36,731 nt of DNA from Bacillota bacterium (GCA_012520315.1 JAAYOM010000124.1:64217-100947), one strand, 5' to 3'. Positions 16,054-24,091 are shown, counted from the first letter of the stretch. Translations and numbers: made by a program. Notes: generated by a model not told the origin, from the letters alone.

Positions 16054-18351
16054 TTCACCATCTGCTGCAAGAATATAATCCTTGTCATGGATGGAGAGGC
16101 TGAGGCTGGATCCTCCCTTTTGTTTAACCGCTGCTTCTTCGGCATTTACGTGAATCTCCAGGTGGTGGCCGCGGAAAAGTATCCTAAAGGAGTAGCTGTC
16201 CCATTCTTGCGGTGCGAAGGGCCTGAGGGCCAGGCGGTCATGTTCAATGCGCAGCCCGCCGAAACCATAGACTATGGACATCCACGTCCCGGCCATACTC
16301 GTGATATGGAGTCCATCATCGGTGTCGTTGTTATAGTTATCCAGATCTAAGCGTGCTGTTCGCAGGTAGAGTTCATAGGCCTTGCGGCGATATCCTACCT
16401 CTGCCGCGATAATAGAGTAGACACAGGGCGACAACGAAGATTCGTGAACGGTCATTGGTTCATAGAAGTCGAAGTTGCGCTTTTTTGCTTCCAGATCGTA
16501 GCGGTCGCCTAAGAAAAAGAGTCCTTGCAGTACATCCGCCTGCTTAATGAAACAAGAGCGGAGGATGCGATCCCAAGACCAGTGCTGGTTGAGGGGAAGC
16601 TCTTCGCGGGGAATCTGATCTACGGTCAAAAGCTCTTTATCCATAAAGCCGTCCTGCTGTTCAAAGACGCCGGTTTCTTTGACTACAGGATAGTACATTT
16701 TCTTGACGATACCCTTCCAGTCCGCAAGTTCTTCAGCGGCTACCTTTAGGCGTGCTGTCAGTTCCTGATAGTCTTCAGGCCGCTCCAGGCGCAGCTGTTC
16801 AAGGACTTCCAGGGTATATTCCAGGCACCACGCTGCAATGCGATTGGTATACCAGTTATTGTTTACATTGTTCTCATACTCGTTCGGACCGGTTACGCCA
16901 AGGATCATGTAGACGCCCTTCCTGGTCTGAAAAATCACCCTGCTGGCCCAGAAACGGCTGATTTCCACTAATACGTCGAGACCGTACTCCCATAGGTAGT
17001 CTTGATCACCTGTGTAGCGCACATAATTGAAAATCGCGTAGGCGATGGCACCATTGCGATGAATTTCCTCAAAGGTGATTTCCCACTCATTGTGGCACTC
17101 TTCGCCCGTCATGGTCACCATGGGGTAAAGTGCCCCCTTGACTCCAAGTTTAGCCGCGTTTTCACGGGCCTTTTCCAGATGGTTATACCTATAAAGCAAA
17201 AGATTGCGAGCAATTTGGGGTTCGCTGGTGCTAAGGTAAAAGGGAAGACAGTAGGCTTCCGTATCCCAATAGGTGCTTCCGCCGTATTTCTCGCCTGTAA
17301 AGCCCTTGGGGCCAATGTTCAAGCGAGGATCTTCTCCAGTATAGGTCTGGTTTAGGTGGAAGATGTTAAAGCGAATTCCCTGTTGGGCAGCGACATCGCC
17401 CTCAATCCGGATGTCAGCATCTTGCCAGATTAGTTCCCAGGCCTGGGCATGTCCTGCAAAGAGCTGAGCATAGCTTTTTTTCTTATGCTCTTCAAGAATT
17501 GCAGCAGCTTTCTCCGAAACCTCTCCAGACGGAAAGTCCCGATTGGTAGCTACCGCAACAATCTTCTCCAGAGTTAAGGTGTCTCCAGTTTGAATGGGGA
17601 CGGTTACTTCTGTCTGGGCAAAGCGGGGTCTTGCAGTGCAATTCTGCTGAATTTTGTTTAGTTCGACACCGTTAAGATAGAGGCTAAAAGAGCTGGCAGC
17701 AGATACGACATAGCCTGACTTTTTCGTTTCCATAGTTACCAGCTGCAGATCGGGCTGGCACAGCTCGGTCACTCTCTTCCAGAAATCCTCTCCGTAATTG
17801 GCATCCTCATTGACTACGTTTCCATCGAGATAAGGTCTGAAGGCAATCTCGATCCCCTTTTGCGACGGGTCATCTTCTAGGGTGACACTGTAGCTGACGG
17901 CGGCAATTTCCCGGTGCTCCATACTGACAAAGCGTTTGGTTTGAACCAGGAACCGGCGGCCCTCTTTGTCTTGGAGGCGAAAACTGCGGGCAAGTTCGCT
18001 CTTTTCCATGTCCAAGGAGCGCTGAAATTCGCTGGGCGCCCAGTTATGCAAATCAACCGGCACTTGCCCGAGGGTGACATCAATTCCGATCAAGTTCACT
18101 GCGTTTAATACCTTAGCAAAGTATTCGGGATAGCCGACTTTCCACCACCCCACGACAGTGCGATCGGGGTAGTAGACCCCTGCTATGTAAGTTCCCTGCA
18201 GACTGTCACCTGAATAGGTTTCTTCGAAGTTGCCCCTCATGCCCATATAGCCATTGCCGAGTGAAGTGATGCTCTCCACAATGCGGTTGCGTTCGGGATG
18301 AAATCCAGCTTCAATAACCTTCCATGGATGGACCTGCAATAATGGTTTCAA
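16030..18351 (-). CDS. GH65 glycoside phosphorylase, probably maltose phosphorylase
   Basis: A 773-residue GH65 enzyme, full length for the family. It starts at TTG 18351, behind AAAGGAGGGG. GH65 phosphorylases split alpha-glucosides with inversion to give beta-glucose-1-phosphate. Domains: N-terminal beta-sandwich (to ~residue 290), (alpha/alpha)6 catalytic barrel (~315-690) and a C-terminal beta domain. The likely general acid is Glu491 in [14 protein letters not shown]. Residues 420-428 read HNEWEITFE, the loop associated with maltose phosphorylases rather than kojibiose or trehalose enzymes. HESSLSP and TSMAGTW fit the phosphate pocket. The adjacent beta-phosphoglucomutase supports beta-glucose-1-phosphate as product. 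The stop codon begins one base beyond the left recombination site. Trehalose or nigerose as substrate remains possible. Confidence 0.9.
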   Translation of the reverse strand: MKPLLQVHPWKVIEAGFHPERNRIVESITSLGNGYMGMRGNFEETYSGDSLQGTYIAGVYYPDRTVVGWWKVGYPEYFAKVLNAVNLIGIDVTLGQVPVDLHNWAPSEFQRSLDMEKSELARSFRLQDKEGRRFLVQTKRFVSMEHREIAAVSYSVTLEDDPSQKGIEIAFRPYLDGNVVNEDANYGEDFWKRVTELCQPDLQLVTMETKKSGYVVSAASSFSLYLNGVELNKIQQNCTARPRFAQTEVTVPIQTGDTLTLEKIVAVATNRDFPSGEVSEKAAAILEEHKKKSYAQLFAGHAQAWELIWQDADIRIEGDVAAQQGIRFNIFHLNQTYTGEDPRLNIGPKGFTGEKYGGSTYWDTEAYCLPFYLSTSEPQIARNLLLYRYNHLEKARENAAKLGVKGALYPMVTMTGEECHNEWEITFEEIHRNGAIAYAIFNYVRYTGDQDYLWEYGLDVLVEISRFWASRVIFQTRKGVYMILGVTGPNEYENNVNNNWYTNRIAAWCLEYTLEVLEQLRLERPEDYQELTARLKVAAEELADWKGIVKKMYYPVVKETGVFEQQDGFMDKELLTVDQIPREELPLNQHWSWDRILRSCFIKQADVLQGLFFLGDRYDLEAKKRNFDFYEPMTVHESSLSPCVYSIIAAEVGYRRKAYELYLRTARLDLDNYNNDTDDGLHITSMAGTWMSIVYGFGGLRIEHDRLALRPFAPQEWDSYSFRILFRGHHLEIHVNAEEAAVKQKGGSSLSLSIHDKDYILAADGELRIQIPS

Positions 18352-18380
18352 GATTACCCCTCCTTTATGTGCATAACTTT

Positions 18381-18409
18381 ATCATAACCTATTCTTTCCA
18401 GTATGGCAA
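18381..18409 (-). promoter_or_regulatory. SigA-type promoter of the GH65 phosphorylase gene
   Basis: On the minus strand TTGCCA (18409-18404) and TATGAT (18386-18381) are 17 bases apart. This is a vegetative promoter internal to the element, about 30 bases before the start codon, independent of the upstream mutase gene. Confidence 0.75.
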
Positions 18410-18417
18410 TCGTTTGC
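18406..18417 (-). promoter_or_regulatory. LacI-family operator-like palindrome over the -35 box
   Basis: GCAATCGTTTGC on the plus strand (GCAAACGATTGC on the minus) has the GCAA-n-CG-n-TTGC symmetry of LacI/GalR, MalR and CcpA-type operators. It overlaps the first bases of the -35 element, so a bound repressor would block the promoter. No regulator gene lies in the window. Confidence 0.5.
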
Positions 18418-18436
18418 ACAACTTCGTAAGAGGGTC

Positions 18437-19105
18437 TTAAATGGTCCTTTTCTCCTCCAGGACGCTTTCCAGTTCTGCCAGGCCAAACCTTGCAAAACCG
18501 GGTATTACATGGTGGGCTGCAGCCAAAGTTTGGGGGTCGCCCACGCCGATGGCAATCATCTCGGCACGTAAGGCGGCTTCGACTCCAGCCTGCGCGTCCT
18601 CAAAGACTACAGCATGCTCCGGGCGGATGTTGAGCAAAGATGCACCTAGAGCAAATACTTCCGGATCGGGTTTCGCTTTAGAGACCAGGTTCCCATCTAC
18701 AATAGCGTCAAAATAGCCGGTGAGATTGATCCTGTCCAAAATCCTCCGGGCATTCTTGCTGGCTGAGCCAAGGGCGACTTTGACACCTTTCCCTCGCAGT
18801 TCAGCCAGGAATGGGAGTACTCCCGGGAGGATCTCTGAGGCATCCATCTGATCAATGTACTCTACGTACCAGGTGTTTTTCTTGTCCGCCAAGACCTCCT
18901 TATCTGCTTCTGTGTGAACTTGGCCTCCAATTTCTAAGAGAATGTCCAAGGAACGCATGCGACTGACCCCTTTTAGACGCTCGTTATCCTGTTTAGTAAA
19001 TTCGATTCCCATCTCTTCGGCTAAACGTTTCCACGCCAGAAAATGATACTTGGCTGTATCAACTATGACGCCGTCCAAGTCGAAGATTGCCAGTTGTAAA
19101 TCCAT
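18437..19105 (-). CDS. pgmB: Beta-phosphoglucomutase
   Basis: The ATG at 19105 is chosen because AGGAGGT lies 8 bases upstream; an earlier in-frame codon at 19129 would include that site. The 222-residue HAD-family enzyme has the nucleophile and acid/base aspartates in FDLDGVIVDTA, a cap segment LKGVSRMRSLDILL, GSASKN, KAKPDPEVF and FEDAQAG. It converts beta-glucose-1-phosphate to glucose-6-phosphate, the step after the neighbouring phosphorylase. It lies upstream of the phosphorylase on the same strand with an 85-base gap holding the second promoter. Confidence 0.93.
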   Translation of the reverse strand: MDLQLAIFDLDGVIVDTAKYHFLAWKRLAEEMGIEFTKQDNERLKGVSRMRSLDILLEIGGQVHTEADKEVLADKKNTWYVEYIDQMDASEILPGVLPFLAELRGKGVKVALGSASKNARRILDRINLTGYFDAIVDGNLVSKAKPDPEVFALGASLLNIRPEHAVVFEDAQAGVEAALRAEMIAIGVGDPQTLAAAHHVIPGFARFGLAELESVLEEKRTI

Positions 19106-19127
19106 TTGCAGACCTCCTTTGCGACCC

Positions 19128-19136
19128 ATTATATCA
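19128..19136 (-). promoter_or_regulatory. Extended -10 promoter of pgmB
   Basis: On the minus strand the sequence reads TGATATAAT, a TGn-extended -10 hexamer with a perfect TATAAT at 19133-19128. The -35 region is poor. It would start transcription around the ribosome site region, giving a short leader. Confidence 0.5.
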
Positions 19137-19163
19137 TGATTGGCGCTTTGTAGGCATAATTTA
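19135..19163 (+). promoter_or_regulatory. Weak candidate SigE-type promoter of the recombinase
   Basis: CATAATTTA at 19155-19163 has the CATAnnnTA -10 form. Upstream, TCATGAT ends 14 bases before it and partly matches the SigE -35. SpoIVCA genes are normally mother-cell controlled. The match is poor outside CATA, so this is tentative. Confidence 0.35.
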
Positions 19164-19176
19164 GGAAAAAAGGGAG

Positions 19177-20028
19177 GTGAGGCAACTGATCGCGATTTAT
19201 GCCCGCGTCAGCACCGAGGAGCAGGCCAAACATGGGTTTAGTATTCCGGCCCAAATCAGGGACTGCCAGGAGCGGATCGGCCATAGTCAAGCCCTGATTT
19301 TTGCCGATGAAGGTGTATCAGGAGAAACCCTGCAGCGGCCTGCCCTGGAAGAACTCCGGCAAAGGATCCAACGGGGTGAGATCTCTACAGTTTACTGTTT
19401 CGATCCGGATCGGCTGTCCCGCAAACTCCTGCATCAATTAATCCTGACTGAAGAATGGGAAAGCAAAGGAGTCGGGCTGAATTTCGTCAACGGTGAGTAC
19501 AGCAAGACGCCTGAGGGCAATCTCTTCTATGCGCTCAGGGGAGCAATTTCAGAGTTCGAGAAGGCAAAGATCACAGAGCGAATGTGCAGAGGGCGCAGGG
19601 AAAAGGCCAGGCAAGGAAGGGTGCTGAGGGATTTTCAGATCTATGGGTATGACTTTGACAGCGAGAATGAGCAGCTGATTATCAACCGCGAGGAAGCGGC
19701 AATCGTTAAGCAAATTTATGCCTGGACAATCGCCCCTCCCCCTAGAATCCAAGGCGCAGCCGGCATTGCCAGGATGCTGACAGAATTGGGCGTGCCTACC
19801 AAGAGGGGGGCGAAGAAGTGGCATAGGCAGGTCGTGAGGCAGATCCTTAGCAACCGCACCTACCTGGGCGAGTTTTATCAGAACAAATGGGATACCTCTA
19901 GCGGCAGGGTGCGTCTCCGGCCCCGGGAAGAGTGGATTTTGATTCCCTGCCCAGCCATTATTGAACCGGATACATTCGAACAAGTGCAGCTGATCTTAGC
20001 CCCACTGTCAGTTAACTCGAGATCTTAA
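19177..20028 (+). CDS. spoIVCA: SpoIVCA-like serine recombinase lacking the C-terminal region
   Basis: Serine recombinase with catalytic Ser12 in IYARVSTEEQ, then DEGVSGETLQRPALEEL, DPDRLSRKL and GAISEFEKAKITERM in the catalytic domain (~4-145). A Recombinase DNA-binding domain follows (~155-265) with KKWHRQVVRQIL, very close to B. subtilis SpoIVCA from memory. At 283 residues it stops where SpoIVCA (about 500) continues into a zinc ribbon and coiled coil; none of CxxC or coiled-coil sequence is present. The stop codon lies within the right recombination site. On the excised circle the frame would extend to about 300 residues. GTG 19177 overlaps AGGGAGG; CTG 19186 is a possible alternative start. 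Role: excision of the element from sigK in the mother cell. Confidence 0.88.
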   Translation: MRQLIAIYARVSTEEQAKHGFSIPAQIRDCQERIGHSQALIFADEGVSGETLQRPALEELRQRIQRGEISTVYCFDPDRLSRKLLHQLILTEEWESKGVGLNFVNGEYSKTPEGNLFYALRGAISEFEKAKITERMCRGRREKARQGRVLRDFQIYGYDFDSENEQLIINREEAAIVKQIYAWTIAPPPRIQGAAGIARMLTELGVPTKRGAKKWHRQVVRQILSNRTYLGEFYQNKWDTSSGRVRLRPREEWILIPCPAIIEPDTFEQVQLILAPLSVNSRS

Positions 20029-20030
20029 TG
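20009..20030 (+). other. Right recombination site of the sigK element
   Basis: Left arm CAGTTAACTC, central GA (20019-20020), right arm GATCTTAATG, whose reverse complement is CATTAAGATC. With the left-site arms this gives four half-sites of the form CA(T/G)TnA, ten bases from the same central GA. The site overlaps the last codons of the recombinase and the first of the sigK 3' segment. Confidence 0.72.
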
Positions 20031-20372
20031 CACCTACGCACAACTAAACGCATTCGTCAGGAAGTTATGCTCTACGATCCCATCGGGGCGGACCGGGAGG
20101 GTAATGAAATCAGCCTGATGGATATTCTCAGCTCCGATGACGATGAAGTGCTGGATGAAGTTGTCCTCAACATTGATCGGGGCCTGTTGGCGCAGTGTTT
20201 TGGCTGTCTGTCAAAGCGTGAACGAACCGTCCTGGAACTTCGCTTTGGCCTCGGGCAGCAAGAAAGGCTGACGCAGAGGCAAATTGGCCGCTTGCTGGGA
20301 ATCTCCCGTTCTTATGTTTCCCGCATTGAAAAAAGGGCTTTAGGCAAACTGCTCAATGCAATGGGTCCGTAG
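20019..20372 (+). CDS. sigK: sigK, 3' segment
   Basis: This is the C-terminal 117 residues of SigK, read from GAG 20019 in the frame continuing codon 116 of the 5' segment. It begins EILMHLR and contains DPIGADREGNEISLMDILSS and sigma region 4 with the helix-turn-helix segment TQRQIGRLLGISRSYVSRIE. An ATG at 20028 would allow a separate fragment, but no ribosome site precedes it, and the reading makes sense only after rearrangement. It has not accumulated stops or frameshifts, which suggests excision still occurs and SigK is still used. It is followed by an intrinsic terminator. Confidence 0.92.
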   Translation, partial: EILMHLRTTKRIRQEVMLYDPIGADREGNEISLMDILSSDDDEVLDEVVLNIDRGLLAQCFGCLSKRERTVLELRFGLGQQERLTQRQIGRLLGISRSYVSRIEKRALGKLLNAMGP

Positions 20373-20375
20373 GAT

Positions 20376-20402
20376 GCGCCTCCTTGGGGGCGCTTTTCCT
20401 TT
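20376..20402 (+). terminator. Intrinsic terminator after sigK
   Basis: GCGCCTCC (20376-20383) pairs with GGGGGCGC (20386-20393), followed by TTTTCCTTT. It begins 3 bases after the sigK stop. Confidence 0.75.
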
Positions 20403-20409
20403 GTAATAG

Positions 20410-20437
20410 TTGTCTGGGCGAGGATCTGTGGTATAAT
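20410..20437 (+). promoter_or_regulatory. SigA-type promoter of yqeG-yqeH
   Basis: TTGTCT (20410-20415) and TATAAT (20432-20437), spacer 16, about 31 bases before the ATG at 20469. Confidence 0.72.
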
Positions 20438-20468
20438 TAGTTGATAACAATGAGAGTGGAGCTGTGAG

Positions 20469-21014
20469 ATGAAAAAGTTCGTTCCGGACCTGATCTGCCA
20501 GAGTGTGTTTACCATTGATTTAGACAAGCTCAAGGAAAGGCAGATTTCTGGTTTGCTAGTCGATATCGATAACACGCTTGTTCCCTGGGGTGAGCCGGAG
20601 ATGGAGGAAGCCTTTGTGGCCTGGGTAAGGCAAGCCCAGCACAGGGGGTTTAAGATCTGTCTGGTCTCTAATGCTAAGCAGAATCGCGCCCAGAGCTTCG
20701 CTGCCCTGCTAGGGATTCCAGCAGTCGGCATGGCCCTCAAGCCGTTAGGCCGCGCTTTTCGCAAGGGCATGGTTCTTTTGGGCCTGGAGCCCCAGCAAGT
20801 TGCCGTGATTGGCGATCAGCTGTTCACAGATGTGTTCGGGGGCAACCGTCTCGGCCTGTACACCGTCTTGATTAATCCGCTGAGTAAAAATGAACTTGAA
20901 TCGACGAAGCTGATGCGCAGAATTGAACACTGGATCTTGGAGAAGATGGTAAGGCGGGGAGAGATCAGCCGCAAGCATGTCCAGATCAGGCAAGGGAGGG
21001 GCTCAGATGAGTGA
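20469..21014 (+). CDS. yqeG: YqeG family HAD-type phosphatase
   Basis: A 181-residue HAD IIIA hydrolase. The nucleophile motif is LLVDIDNTLVPW, then LVSNAKQNR (motif II), KPLGRAF (motif III Lys) and VIGDQLFTDVFGGNR (motif IV). Its position directly before yqeH matches the conserved Bacillota arrangement. The physiological substrate is not established. The last 8 bases overlap the yqeH start. Confidence 0.92.
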   Translation: MKKFVPDLICQSVFTIDLDKLKERQISGLLVDIDNTLVPWGEPEMEEAFVAWVRQAQHRGFKICLVSNAKQNRAQSFAALLGIPAVGMALKPLGRAFRKGMVLLGLEPQQVAVIGDQLFTDVFGGNRLGLYTVLINPLSKNELESTKLMRRIEHWILEKMVRRGEISRKHVQIRQGRGSDE

Positions 21015-22098
21015 AAGGTATTGTCAAGGCTGCGGAGCCAGAATACAAAGTACAGACCCTGGAAGCTTCGGGTTTGTTCCAGAGCACGTGCTCGAGCAGG
21101 ATACAGTTCGCTGTCAACGCTGCCATAGGATCAGCCATTACGGCCGTGACGAGATTGGGCCGGTTGATGCCAGTGATTCTTTTGAGTCCATACGTGCCGG
21201 CGTTGATTGGTCCACCGGAGTCTGCCTGGTAGTAGACCTTTTAGACTTCGAAGCGGGACTCCCCCCTGAACTGCTTGGTCTGATGCGGGGCAAAGATGTA
21301 CTTTTGGTTGTCAATAAAGTGGATTTGATCCCTGACAAGACCCCCTTAAGCGAGTTAGAGAGCTGGGTGCGCTCCCGGCTGGACTATTACGGGCTGCCGA
21401 GGATGCAGCAAGTCTTGGTAAGTGCCGCTAATGGGCTTGGATTTCCTGCCTTAGCAGATATGGTTGCGTCCCTAGGTAAGCAGGTGCTCTTTGTAGGCAT
21501 TACCAATGTGGGAAAATCCAGCGTACTGCAGCGCCTGCTGAGGATGCGCATTGGCGGCGGAAAACGCAAGCAGATCGAACCGACGATTTCTCCCTACCCG
21601 GGCACTACCGTGAATGTTTCGCGTTGGTCATGCCCAGGAGGCCTGGTTTTGGCTGATTCACCAGGTTTTGTGCCTGGCGGCAGGATTAGTGACATGCTCC
21701 TGCCTGCGCTGGCCCAGAAAGTGATTCCCCACAAGAGCCTGTCTTCTCACCTCTATGAAGTTCGGGCAGGGGATATAGTCTATATTAAGGGCCTCTGCGC
21801 AGTCGAATGTATTTCTGCCAGCGGCACAGGTTTGCTCTTGGGGTTCACTGGATCCGGAGTGAGATGGCAAAGATCCTCCAGCAAACATTTGGACAAGTGG
21901 TTGGAAAAAGGCAATAAGCTGGCTCCGATCAAGCAATGGGAAGAACATGCTGTACGGCTGGAGCCAGGACAGGATTTGTTTGTCAGCGGTTTAGGCTGGG
22001 TTTCAGCTCGTAGGGCCCAATATAAGCTGCGGCTTTACATACCTGCAGGAGCTGAGTATACTGTCCGCCCCAACCTGATTGGTCCAAAGAAAAAGTAA
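21007..22098 (+). CDS. yqeH: YqeH, circularly permuted ribosome-assembly GTPase
   Basis: The start is ATG 21007, behind AGGGAGGGG; the open frame upstream lies in yqeG. The 363-residue protein begins with a zinc-finger segment (CQGCG and CQRCH). It then has GTPase motifs in permuted order: NKVD (G4), SAANG (G5), GITNVGKSS (G1), a threonine G2 region (PYPGTT) and DSPG (G3). YqeH acts in 30S ribosome assembly. The C-terminal domain (~residues 240-363) is of normal length. Confidence 0.95.
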   Translation: MSERYCQGCGARIQSTDPGSFGFVPEHVLEQDTVRCQRCHRISHYGRDEIGPVDASDSFESIRAGVDWSTGVCLVVDLLDFEAGLPPELLGLMRGKDVLLVVNKVDLIPDKTPLSELESWVRSRLDYYGLPRMQQVLVSAANGLGFPALADMVASLGKQVLFVGITNVGKSSVLQRLLRMRIGGGKRKQIEPTISPYPGTTVNVSRWSCPGGLVLADSPGFVPGGRISDMLLPALAQKVIPHKSLSSHLYEVRAGDIVYIKGLCAVECISASGTGLLLGFTGSGVRWQRSSSKHLDKWLEKGNKLAPIKQWEEHAVRLEPGQDLFVSGLGWVSARRAQYKLRLYIPAGAEYTVRPNLIGPKKK

Positions 22099-22116
22099 AA
22101 AACGGTAAGATTTTAG

Positions 22117-22147
22117 GAATAAAGCTCGTCCTCCTTGCACATACTAT
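22117..22147 (+). promoter_or_regulatory. Possible SigE-type promoter before a small ORF
   Basis: CATACTAT at 22140-22147 is one base from the SigE -10 pattern, and GAATAAA at 22117-22123 is a loose -35 with a 16-base gap. It is tentative. Confidence 0.3.
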
Positions 22148-22177
22148 AAATATCAAGAAGGTCAGGGAGGATAAACC

Positions 22178-22363
22178 ATGTCTCTTTTCGTATATGAGAA
22201 AGCGTTGGACTACACCTCCAGCGACAGACTGCTCCTGGATATTCGCCAGACTGTCAGTCAGCTGAGAAAATCTGATCCGAAGTTGAAAAGTTGCTCATTG
22301 GCCGATGTGAGCCTAAAAAGAAATAAGACAGGCGTTAACGTTACCTTGTTCTTTCAGTCCTAA
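22178..22363 (+). CDS. Small hypothetical protein (61 aa)
   Basis: ATG 22178 is preceded by GGGAGG at an 8-base distance, and the gene is closed by its own terminator, so it is very likely expressed. The 61-residue product is hydrophilic with an amphipathic helix (DRLLLDIRQTVSQLRKSD) followed by beta-like segments (SLADVSLKRNKTGVNVTLFF). It has no signal peptide or membrane span. No family is recognised. The stand-alone unit with a possible SigE promoter hints at sporulation use, which is inference. Confidence 0.7.
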   Translation: MSLFVYEKALDYTSSDRLLLDIRQTVSQLRKSDPKLKSCSLADVSLKRNKTGVNVTLFFQS

Positions 22364-22382
22364 CCCCACCCCTGGGGTTTTT
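22362..22382 (+). terminator. Intrinsic terminator after the small ORF
   Basis: AACCCCA (22362-22368) pairs with TGGGGTT (22373-22379) around CCCC, followed by TTT. It overlaps the stop codon. Confidence 0.8.
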
Positions 22383-22458
22383 CTTTTATGGTTGAGGACG
22401 GCAGGAGTTTCCATTGAAAGAATCGAAAAGACTTATAACAGAAATTAGGAGGTCGAAT

Positions 22459-23520
22459 ATGGAGCGAATAACCCGGATTCGAGAACGTCTGCAAGCTGAA
22501 GGGGCAGATGTATTTTTAGTTTCTAGTGCAGTGAACAGGCGTTATCTCACTGGTTTTACAGGTTCCGCAGGTTTGGTGTGGATCTCCGGCACTAGACAGG
22601 CTTTATTGACTGACTTTCGCTATGTTGAGCAGGTAAAGGCAGAATGCCCCGACTGGGAGCTAATCCAGATCGAAAATTACAATGAGTCATTGAAAAAGCT
22701 GATCGAAGACGATGGAGTCAAGAAAATTGCCTTCGAAAAAGACTACGTGACTGTGAAACAAATTGAAGAGTGGCGGGAGAAACTCTCTCCGCAGTTCCTT
22801 GGTGTCAGCGGGTGGGCCGAAGAGCTGCGCATGATTAAGAGCGAGGCTGAAATTGAGAACATAAAAAGGGCTGCCAAAATCGCGGACGATGCCTTTGCGG
22901 AGCTCCTTCCCAAGATTCGCTCGGGCGTGACCGAGCTGGATATTGCTCTGGAACTGGAATTCTTGATGCGCAAAAGGGGGGCAAGCGCCATGTCCTTCGA
23001 TCCAATTGTGGCTTCAGGACCGCGCAGCGCATTACCCCATGCTAGGCCTACGGATCGTGTTTTCAGTGTTGGCGACTTTGTTGTCTTTGACTTCGGTTGT
23101 GTGGTTAACGGTTACTGTTCAGATATGACTCGGACCATTGTAATTGGCGAGCCGGAAGAGCAGCATCTGCTGATTTACGACTTAGTCCTCAAGGCTCAGC
23201 TGACCTCCTTAGAAGCTGTGGGTCCAGGAAAAACCGGTGCTGAGATCGATGCCATTGCCCGTGACATTATCGGTGAAATGGGTTATGGCGAATATTTTGG
23301 CCATGGTTTAGGGCACAGTCTAGGTTTGGAAGTTCACGAGAGTCCCCGGCTGTCCAAGACTGATCAGACAGTACTGCAGCCAGGCATGCTCGTCACTGTA
23401 GAGCCGGGAGTATATATTCCGGGATTTGGCGGTGTACGCATTGAAGATCTCGTGTTGGTGACTGAGGGCGGACATGAGGTGCTGTCCTCCACCTTCAAAG
23501 AGTTATATGTGGTAGGATAG
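22459..23520 (+). CDS. Xaa-Pro aminopeptidase, M24B family
   Basis: ATG 22459 is chosen because AGGAGGT lies 5 bases upstream; the frame opens 15 codons earlier. The 353-residue enzyme has an N-terminal creatinase-like domain ([13 protein letters not shown]) and the pita-bread catalytic domain. Metal ligands are visible: [17 protein letters not shown] (two Asp), [14 protein letters not shown] (His), [10 protein letters not shown] (Glu) and VRIEDLVLV (Glu). It would remove N-terminal residues preceding proline in the cytoplasm. It is directly followed by efp with a 13-base gap, a common pairing in this phylum. Confidence 0.94.
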   Translation: MERITRIRERLQAEGADVFLVSSAVNRRYLTGFTGSAGLVWISGTRQALLTDFRYVEQVKAECPDWELIQIENYNESLKKLIEDDGVKKIAFEKDYVTVKQIEEWREKLSPQFLGVSGWAEELRMIKSEAEIENIKRAAKIADDAFAELLPKIRSGVTELDIALELEFLMRKRGASAMSFDPIVASGPRSALPHARPTDRVFSVGDFVVFDFGCVVNGYCSDMTRTIVIGEPEEQHLLIYDLVLKAQLTSLEAVGPGKTGAEIDAIARDIIGEMGYGEYFGHGLGHSLGLEVHESPRLSKTDQTVLQPGMLVTVEPGVYIPGFGGVRIEDLVLVTEGGHEVLSSTFKELYVVG

Positions 23521-23533
23521 GGAGGGTACAGAA

Positions 23534-24091
23534 ATGATTTCGGTAAACGATCTACGTACGGGAGTAACCGTCGAGCTTGAAGGTGAGATTTACAGTGTGG
23601 TGGATTTTCTCCACGTTAAACCAGGCAAAGGGGCGGCCTTTGTCCGTACGAAACTGAAAAACATCCGCACCGGGGCTAGTGTGGAGCGGACGTTCAGGGC
23701 GGGGGAGCGCATTGCCAGAGCGCATATCGAATCGAGACAAATGCAGTATCTCTATGCTGCGGACGGGGAGTATTTCTTTATGGATATGGAATCCTATGAT
23801 CAGATTTCTTTGAGTGAGGCTGACTTAGGCGACGCACCCAAGTTTTTGTTGGAGAACATGACTATCGGCATTCAGTTCTACGAAAACCAGGCTATAGGCA
23901 TTGATTTGCCAACCACTGTTGTTCTGGAAGTAACCCAGACCGAGCCTGGATTTAAGGGCGATACCGCGCAAGGCGCGACCAAACCCGCTACGCTGCAGAC
24001 AGGGCTTACTATTCAAGTTCCATTGTTTGTGGAGCAAGGTGATATGGTTAAGGTAGACACAAGGAGCGGGGAGTACATATCCCGATCCTAG
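23534..24091 (+). CDS. efp: Elongation factor P
   Basis: A 185-residue three-domain translation factor that rescues ribosomes stalled at polyproline. The N-terminal loop carries [10 protein letters not shown] with Lys32, the position modified in many bacteria. The C-terminal part includes the family signature with [11 protein letters not shown] and GEYISR at the end. The length is normal. It sits between a proline peptidase gene and a zinc-ribbon gene in the same direction, presumably as an operon. Confidence 0.97.
   Translation: MISVNDLRTGVTVELEGEIYSVVDFLHVKPGKGAAFVRTKLKNIRTGASVERTFRAGERIARAHIESRQMQYLYAADGEYFFMDMESYDQISLSEADLGDAPKFLLENMTIGIQFYENQAIGIDLPTTVVLEVTQTEPGFKGDTAQGATKPATLQTGLTIQVPLFVEQGDMVKVDTRSGEYISRS

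Larger units (their letters stand above)
16018..20018. mobile_element. Compact sigK-interrupting (skin-type) element, 4001 bp
   Basis: The element lies between the two in-frame halves of sigK and encodes a SpoIVCA-like serine recombinase at its right end. Excision between the central GA at 16018-16019 and the GA at 20019-20020 removes exactly 4001 bp and restores CIENEILMHLR in SigK. The cargo is a GH65 sugar phosphorylase and beta-phosphoglucomutase on the minus strand. There are no phage genes. The phosphorylase stop codon begins one base after the left site, and the recombinase stop lies inside the right site, so almost no sequence is non-coding. Known skin elements are larger (about 48 kb in B. 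subtilis, about 15 kb in Clostridioides difficile, from memory). Exact boundaries are inferred from the protein junction and half-site symmetry. Confidence 0.88.

Noticed and set aside
16026-20030. AATG shared by both ends as the crossover
   Set aside because: Crossing over at AATG would give ENENSMHLR, which breaks the conserved ENEILMHLR. The GAGA crossover restores it and is the centre of the half-site symmetry.
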